Source of the DNA: Cochliopodium minus
Taxonomy: Eukaryota > Discosea > Himatismenida > Cochliopodiidae
Assembly (NCBI GenBank): GCA_024220525.1
Contig: JAMYWO010000032.1
Location: forward strand, 86,654 to 150,653
Direction of reading: 5' to 3'
DNA: 64,000 nt
The notes below the pieces were generated by a model. The model was given only the letters and a program-made list of their open reading frames with translations, had not been told where the DNA came from and made no database searches. Position numbers and translations under genes: made by a program. Below are positions 21,685 to 34,600 of the stretch, one piece after another. The number at the start of each line of letters is the position of its first letter. Positions within the stretch are counted from its first letter, which is position 1.

Positions 21685-23256
21685 ATGGTTAAAATTGATA
21701 ATGTTATCAAATTTGCAGTTTGTAAATTCATTTTGGGATTAGATTGGGTTTTTTATTTGATCAGATTCTTTGCTTCTTTCATTTTGAAAAGCCCTGCAAA
21801 GGATATTTACAACAAAGAGGCAGATAAATACACCAATGATAAGAAATGGGTGCATGCTTACTTGAACATCAATACTTTGGACAGCAAAGAGAAATTAAAA
21901 ATTCATTATGTGGTACATGAGAAATCCCAAAATCAAAAACAAACCAAACCATTGCTATTGATGGTTCATGGATTCCCTGAAAATTGGTAATATCTTTTTT
22001 TTATTTTCTTAATATTTTATTTGCTTTCAGTGTGATTAATAACATCAATAGAAAATTCAAACTTATTTTACAATTTTTGTTAATAATTATTTATTTGCTA
22101 TAAAATAAATAGGTATAGTTGGAGATATCAATTAGAAGGTAAAAAAGAAATATATTTTTGGATAAAATAATATCTTAATATTTTAAACTGAAAATTTATA
22201 AATGATTCTGTATATTTGATTATTGTAAAAGAATCAATCTCAACATAATTAACCATTTTTTTTTTAGAATTCTCAAAGGATTATTATGCTGTTGCTATTG
22301 ATATGAGAGGATTCGGTTTATCTGACAAACCTCAAAAAGAAGAACAATACCAATTAAAGTATTTGGTGAATGATATCAAAGAAGTGATCTCATCATTGGG
22401 ATACAGTAAAACGCATTTTTTTTATTAATTTTTTTCTCAAAAATTTTTTTTTAAAGCCGATTGCATTTTGATGAGCCATGATTGGGGATCAATTGTATCC
22501 TATCAATTTCTATATGCTTATCCAAATATGGTCTCCAAAAATGTAAATAAAAAAAATTTTTCACTTTGAATTAGAACATTCCAAAATATAACAAACATGA
22601 TATCTTCAATAATGAATAGATTTCCTTTTAATCATTCAAAAAAAATTAATTTGTTTTTTTTTTTTAAAATCCTTAGATCATCATGAGTGTACCACATCCA
22701 AGCAACATGCAAACAGCCAAAAACAAACCAAACTTCTCCCAATTAAAAAAAAGCTGGTACATCCTTTTCTTCCAACTTCCTTACCTCCCAGAGTACATCC
22801 TCTCCAAAGACAACTATTCCTTCATTGACAAAATGTATGAAAAGTCCATCAAGACAGAGAAGAGCAAGCTCAGCAGTTTAGAGATTCAAGCCACCAAAAA
22901 CTCTATTTCCAACAAACAAAGTTTGTTCGCTCAATTAAGTTATTACAGAAACATCTTGCCTCTTCTCTATAAAACAACTAATTATCCAAGATTAAATGTA
23001 CCGTCATTAGGTAAAGAACATTTTTTTTTTACATTTTTTTTTTTACATTTTTTTATTTACATTCTTTTATTTTAAAAAAGTTTTTGCTGGTGAAAAGGAC
23101 CATGCTGTTGAGGTTAAAACTGTTATCAACAATTTGCAAAGCTTACTTTCTCCTCTCAAGATCTGTGTTGTTTCTAGCTCTGGTCATTTCGTTCCTCAAG
23201 ACAATGTAGATTTTGTCAACAATGAACTTAAAGTTTTTCTTGAGAAAGAGTATTAA
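21685..23256 (+). CDS. Epoxide hydrolase-like alpha/beta hydrolase
   Basis: Start ATG 21685. The N-terminal hydrophobic stretch (WVFYLIRFFASFIL) suggests membrane attachment, as in EPHX4-type proteins. Motifs are HGFPENWYSWRYQLE (oxyanion hole HGFPE), AIDMRGFGLSDKP, SHDWGSIV with the nucleophile Asp, FAGEKDHAV as candidate acid, and SSGHFVPQD with the catalytic His. Six exons, including one of 26 bases (22113-22138). The triad is complete, so epoxide hydrolysis is plausible. The closely related dehalogenases share these motifs. Same strand as the DUF676 lipase, about 270 bases downstream. Confidence 0.88.
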
Positions 23257-23548
23257 ATGAAACCGATTTAATTTTTGATTTTTCTCTATTTCTTCACTTA
23301 TATCTATTTTTATCTTTCTTAAGCTTGGATTTATCAACGAATTTCAAATTATCAATAATTTTATAAACTAATTTCCAAACTTTCTAATTTTCTTCACATT
23401 TTGTTACGTATTCTATTAATTGATTTTTTTTCGCACAAATTTAATCTGATTTTTTTATATTTTATCTTTTTCATTTACAAACAATCCAATCAAAGAAAAA
23501 TTAAAAAAAAATACTTGTTTTAAATCACACAATATAAAATAAATAAGA
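23257..23548. other. Intergenic region, nothing recognised
   Basis: About 290 AT-rich bases between the epoxide hydrolase stop and the 7-base first coding exon of the C2 gene. No frame or RNA gene seen. Confidence 0.5.
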
Positions 23549-25041
23549 ATGCAAGGTAAATATTATATTATTATGAAACCATATATTTTTACAAAACATA
23601 TCACTCATTTGTAAAAATATTTAATAATTATACTTCTTTTATGAAGGAGGTTATAATCCATATCCGCCACAGTATCCACCACAACAGTACCCACCTACAC
23701 AATATCCTAATACAGGTAAAAATATAAACAAAGAAAATTTAATTTACCTTTTTCAAAAATATATATTTTAAATTTACTCCGAGAATGAGTAATGTTTTAA
23801 TTTATTGTTTTGTATTCTAATTGGACAGCTCAAATTATGATTAATATATAATCTTTTTCATTTTATACCTTCAAGATATCTTATATTATAACCCAAAATA
23901 TTAAATTTTCAAAAATATTGCCCAAAAATAAGGATTTAATACTCAAAAAGATTAAAAAAATATAAAAACATATTTTGCTTGAAAAAAAAAAAAAAAAAAT
24001 ATTAAAAATCAACGAAATAAAAATCAAAGAAATTATGGAAAATAGAGAAAAGATAATGCTGAGAAATAAATTAAGATAAAATATTTATAAAATGAAAAGA
24101 TAATTTCAAATATAAAAAAAATTTCAAATATGAAACAAGGATCTAGAATATAAATCTTAAATTCAAATTTTGAAAAATAAAAATTTTTTTTTTTTGATTT
24201 TTCTTTCTTTGTTAAATAGTGAAACAATAAATTCAAATTTTTAATTTTTCATTCAATTTAAAAAAGGATTGCAACCGCCACCACAACAATACCCACCACA
24301 ACAATATCCACCAATGCAATATCCGCCAATGCAACAACAATACCCTCCACAACAATATCCGCCAATGCAACAACACTACCCACCACAACAATATCCACCA
24401 ATGCAACAACACTACCCGCCAATGCAACAACACTACCCACAACAACCAATGATGAACCAACCTCTAATAGGAGCAATGTACGAGTTCCACTTCGCAGGAC
24501 ACAAGTTGGACAGAAAAGATATCACCTCCAAATCTGATCCTTTCCTCATTCTTTCAAGACCTAGAGACATGCAATCCATCCCTTCTTCTTATAAGACTCA
24601 GACTGGAAGCTCTATGAATGTTTACTCTGACTGGATCGTGGTGCATAAGACCGAGTATGTTTTGAACAACCAGAGTCCTGTGTGGAAGCCTTTCCGCTTG
24701 AATTTGGGCGAGTTGTGTTTTAATAATCTCGATTGCCCTTTTTTGATTGAGTGTTACGATTGGGATGACAATGGAAAACACGTAACCACTTTTTTTTTTT
24801 TTGTTAAACCTCAATAAAATTTAATTATTTTTTTTTTTATTAAAAAAATAGGATTTTATTGGTTCTGTTAAAGCTTCCATTAGAGGTACTTCATTTTTCT
24901 TTTACTTTTCATTTAGTTTTTTTATACCCTTTTACTTTAGAACTTCAAGTTATGAAGGAGATGCAACTCAGAAATCCTAAGAGATTGGGAATTGGTGATG
25001 TTGCTGGTCTTTTGAAAGTTGTCAAGTGTATTCAATGCTAA
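23549..25041 (+). CDS. C2-domain (copine-like) protein with PPQQYPP repeat tail
   Basis: The coding start is a 7-base exon (23549-23555, ATGCAAG) joining at 23647 to give MQGGYNPYPPQYPP. A long intron (about 23716-24266) separates a second Pro/Gln/Tyr-rich block of roughly 55 residues. The C2 domain follows: FHFAGHKLDRKD, SKSDPFLIL, VHKTEYVLNNQSPVWKPF, LIECYDWDDNGKHDFIGSV. The Asp residues of SDPF and YDWDDNGKHD form calcium-binding loops, and the sequence resembles the second C2 domain of copines, ending in a KVVKC strand. There is no A domain. Probably a calcium-dependent membrane-binding protein with a flexible tail. Confidence 0.85.
24267..24450 (+). repeat. Coding repeat QYPPQQYPPMQ
   Basis: Tandem short units of CCACCACAACAATA type encode YPPQQ and YPPMQ blocks in the C2 protein tail. 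The GC content stands out from the flanking intron. Confidence 0.85.
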
Positions 25042-25191
25042 AAATTTGTTTAATTTTTTTTTTTTCAAAAAACTAAAATATTATTAAAATAATCAAAGAA
25101 AGCATTTTGTTTTATTCTTGTTTATTTGTTTTTTTTTTATGAATTTTTCTTTATATTTTTCTGAAATAAATTAAAAATTAAAAAAAAAAAA

Positions 25192-27468
25192 ATGAAAAGG
25201 GGACTTGAGGATAAATATAGGGATGAAATTATAGAAAAATATTATTACAAGAGAGGTAAATTTATCTTTTTATAATCAATATCAAAATATTTTGGAAAAT
25301 AAATATATTTTTATAATCTCTATCATATATCTTCGACATAACCGCAAAAAAAATTAAATAATAAATCAAAAAGAGGATTTCAATGAGGATGATTTCATAT
25401 TATCAACCATCGAAGATGTCAAATCATTGAAAGAATTGATCGAAATTCAAAAGTATGATCCCTTCAAATCTAATAAAAAGATGGAGACACCCGCTCACTA
25501 TTGTATTGCATTCAACAAGAGCCTGGAGGTGATAAAATATCTCATAGAAGAACTGAAATTTGACATCAATTCGGAGAACAATGACAAAGAATCCATTTTG
25601 CACTTTGCGTGTTATAACAACAAAAATTTGGAGGTGATAAAGTACTTAATAGAAAGTCTAGATTGTGATTTAAATTCAAAAAGTAGTATTGGTAAAATTT
25701 TTTCAATTTAAAAAAGAAAAAAGTGAAAAAAAAACAATTTTTTTTTTTTGAAAATTTTTAATTTTAATTTTTGTTTCGAAATTTCTATTTTTGAATTTAT
25801 TTCAACTTTTTTTTAGAAAACTTTTTTTTTAAAAAAAAAATATTTTTTCTATTTTTTAAAAATTTTTTAAAAGGAAATACACCACTTCATTTAGCATTGT
25901 TCGGAGATAAAAGTTTGGATGTGATAAAATATTTGGTGGAGAAAAAATCAGAGATCAATCTTAAAAATGACTATGGAAACAGCACCTTCCATTTGGCTTG
26001 TTGGAGATCGACTAGTGTGGATGTGATACGATATTTAGTGGAGGATTTGGGTTGTGAAATTAATGTGAAGAATGATAATGGAAATACTCCTTTACTTTTA
26101 GCTTGTTATTTTCAAAATTTTTTTTCTTTGTTTATTTTTTTATTTTTATTTGATTTATTTTAATCTAAAATATTTATCTTTATAGTTTTTTAATTTTATT
26201 TATTAAAAATCTTGTAGGTTATGATAACAGTAATGTGAATGTTATAAAATATTTGATAAATGGTAAAAAATTTTTTTTGGAAATATTTAAAGTTTAAACC
26301 AAAAAAAAAAAGAAAAGAAAAAATTGAATTTAAAAAAATGAATTTAAAAGTTTAGAAAAAAACTAAATTCAAACATAATGTTTTTTTTTTTTTAGAAGCG
26401 AAATGTGATGTAAATTTAAGAAATGATAATAATGATATTCTTCTTCATTTGTCATGTTTCAGAAACAAAAACTTTGAAATAACAAAGTACTTGGTAGAAG
26501 AACTAAAATGCGACGGGAACAACGCCAACAAAGACGGAAACATCCCTCTTCATCTCGCCTGCTGGAAAAACAACAATCTCGACATCATAGAGTACATGGT
26601 TCGTAACAACAAAGAAAACATCAACATTATCAACAAAAAAAGTAATATTCCGCTGTATTTCACTTTAATCAAAACCGGAGTCAGTTTCGCCGAAATCAAA
26701 TTCATGCTTGAAATGAAAAGCAACATCAACCACGTCAACAAATACAATAATACTCCCCTCCATTTCTTTTCCATCAAGTTGGAGAACGATTATCCCGTCG
26801 AGAGATTGAGGGCAGTGCTCATCATCTTTTTGTGCTTTAACTTTGACTTTTCTCTTTTGAACGATGAGCATAAAACAGTGAGGGATATCATCGTTGATAA
26901 AAATCCTTCATATGAGATTTTGTTTGAGAATATCGAGAAGAGAAACATTTGGAGAAATTCTGATCATAATTTTTTTTCTGAGAAAATCAAAAACTCCATT
27001 TTTGTTTTTTTAATTTCCATCAAGGTTTCTGTTTGTAAGCATCTTCTTCCCTTTCGCATTTCCAAGTTTGTTTATTACATCATCATCAATTATTTTGTTT
27101 CTGCCACTCTGTTTCCTTCTCCCTCTTTTGATTTGGTCAATCAGATCATTCATCTCAAGAATCGTCAGATCGAGGAGATCAATCATACTTCAAACAAGAA
27201 AATCAAAATTTTGGATGAGGAGAATGAGAGGAGGGAAACTTTGATCAATGATTTGCGCAGAGAAAAAGATTTGGAAATTTTTCGTCTCAGAGAACTACTT
27301 GAAAAGAAGAAGAGAAAGATTCTTGCTTTGAAGGAGGGCAAAACTACTAATGGTTCAAACAAGAAAGTCAAAGATGTTGTTGATGAAAGGGATGTTTATA
27401 TTCGCAAGATAGAAGAGGAGAACGAAAGATTGAAAAAGGAAAATTTTGATCTCAAAAACAAAAAATAA
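25192..27468 (+). CDS. Ankyrin-repeat protein with C-terminal coiled coil
   Basis: Starts at ATG 25192 (MKRGLEDKYRDEIIEKYYYKR) and runs over about five exons. At least eight ankyrin-type repeats of 35 residues are visible, with motifs such as TPAHYCIAFNKSLEVIKYLI, NTPLHLALFGDKSLDVIKYL, NSTFHLACW and NIPLHLACWKNNNLDIIEYM. After the repeats comes a hydrophobic Ile/Phe-rich stretch (about residues 480-530). The end is charged and helical (EEENERLKKENFDLKNKK), a likely coiled coil. No enzyme domain is seen. A tandem paralogue begins 75 bases downstream with a similar N-terminus. Confidence 0.82.
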
Positions 27469-27543
27469 AAAGATTTTTTTCAAAAAAAATTATTTTTTTT
27501 TTCGAGAATTAATTTATTAAAATATAAAAAAATAAAAAAAAAT

Positions 27544-28046
27544 ATGGAAGAGGAACTATTGCATGAAAAATATAGAAATGAATTCATTGGGAAATATGAT
27601 TATAAAATAGGTCAGAACGATCAGAATTAATATAAATAAAGTGGATATAAAAATTCCTTTGATAAAAAAATTATTTTGAGAACAAAAAAAGAATAATCTA
27701 AATTACGGTTAATGATATTCCTAAATTAATTTGTTTTATGATGAATTAAACAAAATATAACAATATTTTTATTTTTTAATTGATTATAAAATAATTCTAC
27801 CACATTTTTAAATATGCAAGAACATTTTTAAATATCCTCCATAATTTGATTTTTTCATCCCTGAATAGAATATTTCAACGATGGAGATTTCATTTTGACA
27901 ACAATAGATGATACAAAAACACTCAAGGAACAGATCCACAAACACAAATACAATCCCATGAAAAAGAACAAGAAAGATGACACCCCATTTCATTACTGCG
28001 TAGCCTACAATGAAAATCTGGAGGTTGTAAAGTACCTAATAGAGGG
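27544..28046 (+). CDS. Ankyrin-repeat paralogue, 3' part lost at an assembly gap
   Basis: Starts at ATG 27544 (MEEELLHEKYRNEFIGKYDY), resembling the start of the upstream ankyrin gene. It splices to an exon with FNDGDFILTTIDDTKTLKEQ and the first ankyrin repeat (DDTPFHYCVAYNENLEVVKY). The equivalent exon upstream has EDDFILSTIEDVKSLKEL. After a donor near 28047 the sequence becomes TTTTTA repeat, an N occurs at 28344, and the next exon belongs to another gene. The gene is probably whole in the organism and cut only here. Confidence 0.75.
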
Positions 28047-28520
28047 TACTCAAAAAAATCTTTCTCAAATAATTTTTTATTTTATTTTTTATTTTTTATT
28101 TTTTTATTTTATTTATTTTTAAATTTTATTGTTAATTTTTATTTTATTTTTATTTTATTTTCATTTTTATTATATTTTTTATTCATTTTAATTTTCAAAT
28201 ATTTTATATTTTTATTTATTTTCAAATATTTTTATTTTTTATTCATTTTAATTTTCAAATATTTTATATTTTTATTTTTATTTTTATTTTTATTTTTATT
28301 TTTTATTTTTTATTTTTATTTTTATTTTTATTTATTTATTTTTNTTTTATTTTTTATTTTTTATTTTTTATTTTTTATTTTTTATTTTTTATTTTTTATT
28401 TTTTATTTTTTATTTTTATATCAATATTTTTTTTATTTTTTTTATTTTTTTATTTTTGATTTTTTTTATATTTATATTTATTTTTATTTTTATTTTTATT
28501 TTTCTTTTTAATATATAAAG
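28047..28520. repeat. TTTTTA/TTTATT low-complexity tract with an N at 28344 (likely collapsed gap)
   Basis: Almost pure T/A hexamer repeat with one ambiguous base. The gene to the left loses its 3' part and the tRNA synthetase to the right loses its 5' part, so this is probably a mis-joined or under-sized gap and not a true intron or spacer. Confidence 0.7.
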
Positions 28521-31500
28521 GTGCACTTACAACTGGAAAGGAAGAAAAAAAGTGGAAGAATGATTTTGCTTTGTGGAAAAAGAGGTAAAAAAAAAAAATT
28601 ATTTTCTTTTCTGATTTAATTTTTTTTAATTAATTTTAAATTACAGCAAAGAAGGAGAACCATCTTGGGATTCTCCATGGGGTAAAATTATTGAAATTGC
28701 TCTCATTTGATTTATTTTTTATTTTATTCTTTTCTGATTTAATTTTTTTTAATTAATTTTAATTGAAATTTATTTAGGAAAGGGAAGACCTGGATGGCAC
28801 ATCGAATGTAGCGCTATGGCTTCTTCTCTTTTGAACTTTCCTTTAGACATTCACAGTGGAGGTGTTGATTTGAAATTTCCTCATCATGATAACGAATTGG
28901 CTCAATCTGGTAATCAAAAAAACTTTTTATTTTTTTCATTTTTTCATTTTTTAATTTTTTTATTATTTTTTTTAATTTTTTTATATTTTTTAATTTAATT
29001 TTTGCAGAGGCTTATTTTGACAAGGACGGATGCAAACAATGGGTAAACTATTTTCTCCACTCTGGACATCTCCACATTGATGGTCTCAAAATGGCTAAGT
29101 CTCTTAAAAACTTTATTTCCATCAGGTACATCCCTACTTCCTTCTTATTTTTTTTATTTTTATTTTTTAATTATTTAATTATTTTTCTTTTATTTTTTAC
29201 ATTATTTTTGTTATTTTTTTAAAATTATTTTTATTTCATAATTTTCCATTTTATTTTTATCATTTTTTAAAATTATTTTATTTCATAATTTTCCATTTTT
29301 GATATCATTTTTTTATCAAATATAAATTATTTTGACATTATTTTTTTTTGAATAAAAATTATTTTTTAATTTTTTTATTTTTAAATTAATTATTTAACAT
29401 TTTTTCTTTATTATTTATTTTTATTCTTGATTTTTAATCATTAATTTTTATTTATTTTTAAACATTTCTTTTTTTAAATTTCATTATTTGATTTCATAAT
29501 TTTTACATGTTTGATATTATTTTTTTTTGACTAATGAAATTGTACAATTTAAAAAATATAAACAGAGGAGCAAGAAAAAAATATTCAGCAACCCAATTAA
29601 GACTTTATTTCGCAACAAGAGCATGGGACGGAGTGGTGAACTACACAGAGTTGGAAATGACAGAAGTTCAAAAGAAAGAGACCACCTTTCAAATCTTCTA
29701 CTCCATTGTGGGTAAGGCTTTGCGTTTCGACAACTTAATCAGTGAGGTTTCTCAAAAGTGGTCCAACGTTGAGTTGACTTTGCATCAATTTTTGTTGGAA
29801 AGTCAAACTAAAGTTGATAATGCCTTTAAGGTACTTTTTCTTTTTTCTAATTTAAAGCATTTTTTTATTTTTTATTTTTTAAAAATTTCATATTTTTTTT
29901 TCCTTTTTAAATTTCATTTATTATTTCATTTTTTTTTTTTAAATATTCATTTTTGTTCAAAATTTTTATTATTATTTGATTTTTATTTTTTTTCAATTAT
30001 TATTTTTTATTGGTATTTAATTCTTAATTTATCATAATTTTCATTATTTTCTATCTAGGACAACTTTGATACACCTACAGTAATTGCCCAACTTTTGGAG
30101 TTGTCAGAGAAGACCATCGCTTACGTAAAAAACACTGGAGAAGAAAAAGTTTTGAAGTTTCTCCTCTCTAAAATCTCCAGGTAAAAAAAAAAAAAATTTA
30201 AATCAACAAAATAATATTTAAAAATTTAAAAAATTTGAAAATGTTCAAAATTTAAAATGTTCAAAATTTAAATTAAAAAAAAAAAGATTCGTGACAAAGA
30301 TTTTGAATGTTTTGGGATTGATCAAAGACAAAGAAAACGCTTTCACCACTGATTCTGCACTCTCTGAAATAGATATTCTCCTCGACATCATTGCTAATTT
30401 CAGTAATTATAAAAAAAAAAAATTTAATAATAATTTATTTATTTTATTTAATAAATATTTTTCTTATTTTTTATTTTTTATTTTATTTTATTTTATTTAT
30501 ATTTTTATTTATATTAAAATTTTTTTTCATTTAATTTTATTATATTTATTTTATTTTAAAAAGGAAAGTCAATTAGAGAACTCTCCAAAAAGAAAGAAGA
30601 GAAGGAGACAGAATACTTCTCTGTCATTAACTCCTTCACAGAAACTCTCCACAAAAGATTCGGTATCACTGTTGACAACAATCACGAGTGGTCCTCCGAC
30701 AACCCTTCTTTCAGCTCCACCCTCAACTTGTACGTCAATTTGTTCACTAATTTTAGAAAATCTGGTAAAAAAAAAAAAAATTTGATGTTTATTTTTTTTA
30801 TTTTTTTTATTTTTTTATTGCTTTTTTTATTTTTTATTTTTTATTTTTTATTTTTTATTTTTTTTATTTTTTTTTATTTTATTTTTTTTGTTTATTCAGT
30901 TTTGGAAATTGTGAAGTCAAAGAAAGACAAGTTCTTTTTTGAAATTTTGACATCTTGTGATACACTTAGAGACAAAGAATTGGTTCCGTTGGGAATTGAA
31001 TTAGAAGATGACAGGTAAAAAAAGTTTTATTAATATTATAAAAAAATAATTTATTTGTTTACAAATATTAAAAAAATTTATAAATTTTAATACAAATTTT
31101 TTATTATAGCGGTGTTTTGTGGAAGAGAGTACCAACATCGGAACTCCTCAGAAAAAAAGAGTTGAACAACTTGAAGGGGTATGAGAAGAGATTAAATCAA
31201 GTCTCCAAGGAACTCCAAGACTTTTCAGAGTTTCAAAATCCTCCAAAAACCATTTTTGAAGGAAAATACAAAGATTATGACGGTAAAACATTAATAAAAT
31301 TTTTTATTTTTATTTTTTATTTTTTATTTTTAAATTTTATTTTTTATTTTTTTATTTTTATTTTTTATTTTTTTATTTTTATTTTTATTTTATTATTTTT
31401 TCTAGAGAAAGGCGTACCTTCTATTAACTTGGACGGAAAGCCTGTTAATGAAAAAACAAAGAAAAAATTGGAGGGTATTTTGAGCAAGTACACCAAGAAC

Positions 31501-31605
31501 TATGAATTGTGGAAGTCTAAGATTGAGAAGAACCCAAATTTGATTTCTCAATTAAAACAAGAAGAAAAAGATCTCCAAAACAAAATCAATAATTTGATAA
31601 ACTAA
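28521..31605 (+). CDS. Cysteinyl-tRNA synthetase, 5' part missing
   Basis: Roughly ten exons. The visible start is an acceptor exon with [10 protein letters not shown], followed by [47 protein letters not shown] (zinc and substrate-binding HHDNE) and [14 protein letters not shown], the KMSKS signature with Ala for the first Ser. The anticodon-binding helical half and a eukaryote-type C-terminal extension ([14 protein letters not shown], then a Lys-rich coil) follow, stop TAA 31603-31605. The N-terminal catalytic part with the HIGH motif is absent. Sequence 5' of 28521 is AT repeat with an N, so loss by assembly is more likely than a pseudogene. Confidence 0.92.
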
Positions 31606-31668
31606 TAATAAAAAAAACAAAAAATTTATAAAATTATAATAAATAAATTAAAAATAATAAAAATTTAT

Positions 31669-34600
31669 TTAATTCATTTCATAATCTTTTTCAAAATTTT
31701 TCCATTCTGTACTGTTTTGAAAAGAGCCATTTGTTACAAATTCGTTAGTTTCTAACTGTTTTTTTTGAAATTTACTGGACTCATTTTTGAGATGTTCTCT
31801 CTTTATCAAAAAAAAGATCACAATAAAAATGGCCAATAAAAAAGGAATTCCAACACCCAAACCCAGAGCAAGACCAAGAATAAGACCAATATTTCTTTTG
31901 CAATTATTATTAAAATCAAAATGAAGTGAAATAGAAAGAGAACTTTGTTGGTTATTGATTATTGTTTTTTGTGAATCACAATTACTTTTGTTGTAATTAG
32001 GAATAACTTTGATTTGATCAGAAGAAATGCTAAGATTGTTTTGACAATCAAAATTGAATAATAACAAAGAAGAATCTGTTTTGTTTGGCCTTGAATTGAG
32101 AAATACCAAAACTTTCCCATTTGCTTCCAAACAACCAGTTATATTAATGAATGGAGAAGAACCAAAATCATCAATCAAAAAGGTTAAAGTAGAATTTTCA
32201 TCTAAAGTCAAATCTCCTTGAAAAAAAGTGGAATTGGAAATTTGGAGATCTGTTTGTAAAAGAATAGGAGAAGAAGAATTGTTTTTGTTTTTGAAGATCC
32301 AAACCCAAATTTGCTGAAGAAATTGACAAGAAACATCAAAAGAATTAGGATCCAGTTTCACGAGATTGTTTTGAGTACAAAAAGAGCAATTATCGACTTT
32401 GTAATAGCAATCATTATCAATACAATTTGTTACGTTTCCGTTTTGTTGTGCAACACAAAATCCAATCTGGAAATAATCGAGGAAATTGTTTGAAGAGAAA
32501 TAACAATCTGCGACTGTAGAATTATTTATTGAAACGATCCCTCCAGTTATATTTCCACTCATTCGATTGTTGTTAGAAGTACAATTCGATAATTTTGAGT
32601 CAAGACTATTCACACCACAAATACCTCCTGAACAAGAAAAGGGATCTAATTTGTTTGTAGAAATAAAAGAAGTAATGTTATTACTTTGAGAAGAACAGTT
32701 TGACAATTTTGAATTATTATGATTAAATGCACATATTCCTCCTGAATAAGGAAATGAAGAATCCAAAGAAGAAAGAGAATTTATCTTTGAAGAACAATTA
32801 AATGTTGTGGAGTTGTTGATGTTCACTCCAACAATTCCTGCCGAAAAAGAAGACAAAGAATTTGATGAAGAAATGATGTTTCTTTCTGAAGAACAACCAA
32901 ACAAAGTTGAAAAATTACACTGTCCGCTTATTCCTCCCGAGAAAGAAGTAGAAATGGAACTGGAAGAAGAAATGGTGTTATTTTGAGAAATGCAATACGA
33001 TAATGTTGAGAAATCCATGTTATTTCCGCTTATTCCTCCTGAAAATGAGTTTAAAGAAGAATTGGAAGAAATGATGTTATTTTGGGAAATACAATTTGAT
33101 AATGTTGAATAATCGATATTTAATCCACAGATTCCTCCTGATAAAGAATCAGAAGAAGAGTCGAAAGAAGAAATGAAATTTTTAAAGGAAGAAGAATCAG
33201 TTATTATTGAATTATTATTCAATCCAGCGATTCCACCCGAATAAGAATAAGAATTAAAAGAAGAAAAAATGAAACTCTCGTTGGAATGACAATTAGAAAT
33301 AGTCGACAAGATATAATTAGCTCCACAAACGCCTCCCGAAAAAGAAATTGAATTGTTGGAATTAGAAATGGTGTTTTCATTGGCAAAACAATTGAAAACT
33401 CGGGATAGAGTGTTCAATGCGCAGATACCAGCTGAACCAGAATTATGAGAATTGGAAGAGGAAACTTTGTTACTCTGGGAAATACAATCAGATAAAATGG
33501 AGTTGTTAAAATTGTATGCGCAAATGGCACCAACAAAAGAATTGTAAGCATCACGAGAAGAAACAACGTTTTTACTAGAAGAACAGTTGGATAGGATTGA
33601 AGTGTTTGAATTAATGCCACAAACACCTCCTGAAAAAGAAGTACTGACAGGATTGGAAGTAGTGTTCGAAGAAGAATAAATGCTGTTTTCATTGGAAGAG
33701 CAGTTGGACAAAGTTGAAGATTCAAGATTGTTTCCACTGATTCCTCCTGCATATGAAAAAAAAGACAAGGAAGAGGAAATGGTGTTATTTTGAGATGTAC
33801 TTTGTAACAAAGTCGAATTTTTGTTTAATCCACAAATCCCTCCTGAATAAGATGAAAATTTTGAAGAAGAATAAACAAAGTTGGAATTAGAAGAACCTCT
33901 TAAAACAGTGGAACAATCATGGTTATATCCACAAATCCCTCCTGAATAAGAATTGTAAATGGAGGATGGAGAAGAAATATTATTATTTTGAGATGAACAA
34001 TCAGACAATGTTGAAAAGAAATAATTCTGTCCACAAATACCACCTGTAAAAGAATTGTCAGAGAAATCAGAAGCAGAAATCTTGTTACTTTGTGAACAAC
34101 AGTTTGATAATGTTGTGTGATCATGATTATAACCAACTATCCCCCCTAAAATAGAGTTAAAAGTATTTGAAGAATCGGAGGAAGAAAGGGTGTTGAGGTT
34201 GGAAGAACAATTGGTTAACATTGAATAAAAATAATTCTCCCCACAAATACCTCCTAAATATATAAAAGAATTTGAATTATTGGAAGAATAAGTGAAAGAG
34301 CTTTTATTGGAAAAACAATCTGAAACTGTTGAATTGTCATGATTCCAACCAGATATTCCTCCCATTATAGTGTTTACAGCACTAGAAGAAATACTGTTAT
34401 CATTCACAGAACAATTTGATAGTATAGAATTGAAATAGTTCTCCCCACAAATACCTCCTATGTAAGAAATATTATTTGTTGTAGAAATATTGTTTCTGTT
34501 GGAATCACAATCTGATATTTTAGAAAAAAAATGATTGAATCCATTGATGCTTCCTAAAATAGACTTGAATGTATTTGAAGAAATGAAGTTTCTATTTGAA

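Noticed and set aside
28521-31605. Cysteinyl-tRNA synthetase pseudogene
   Set aside because: All remaining exons are intact and splice in frame; the missing 5' part coincides with an N and repeat, which points to assembly.
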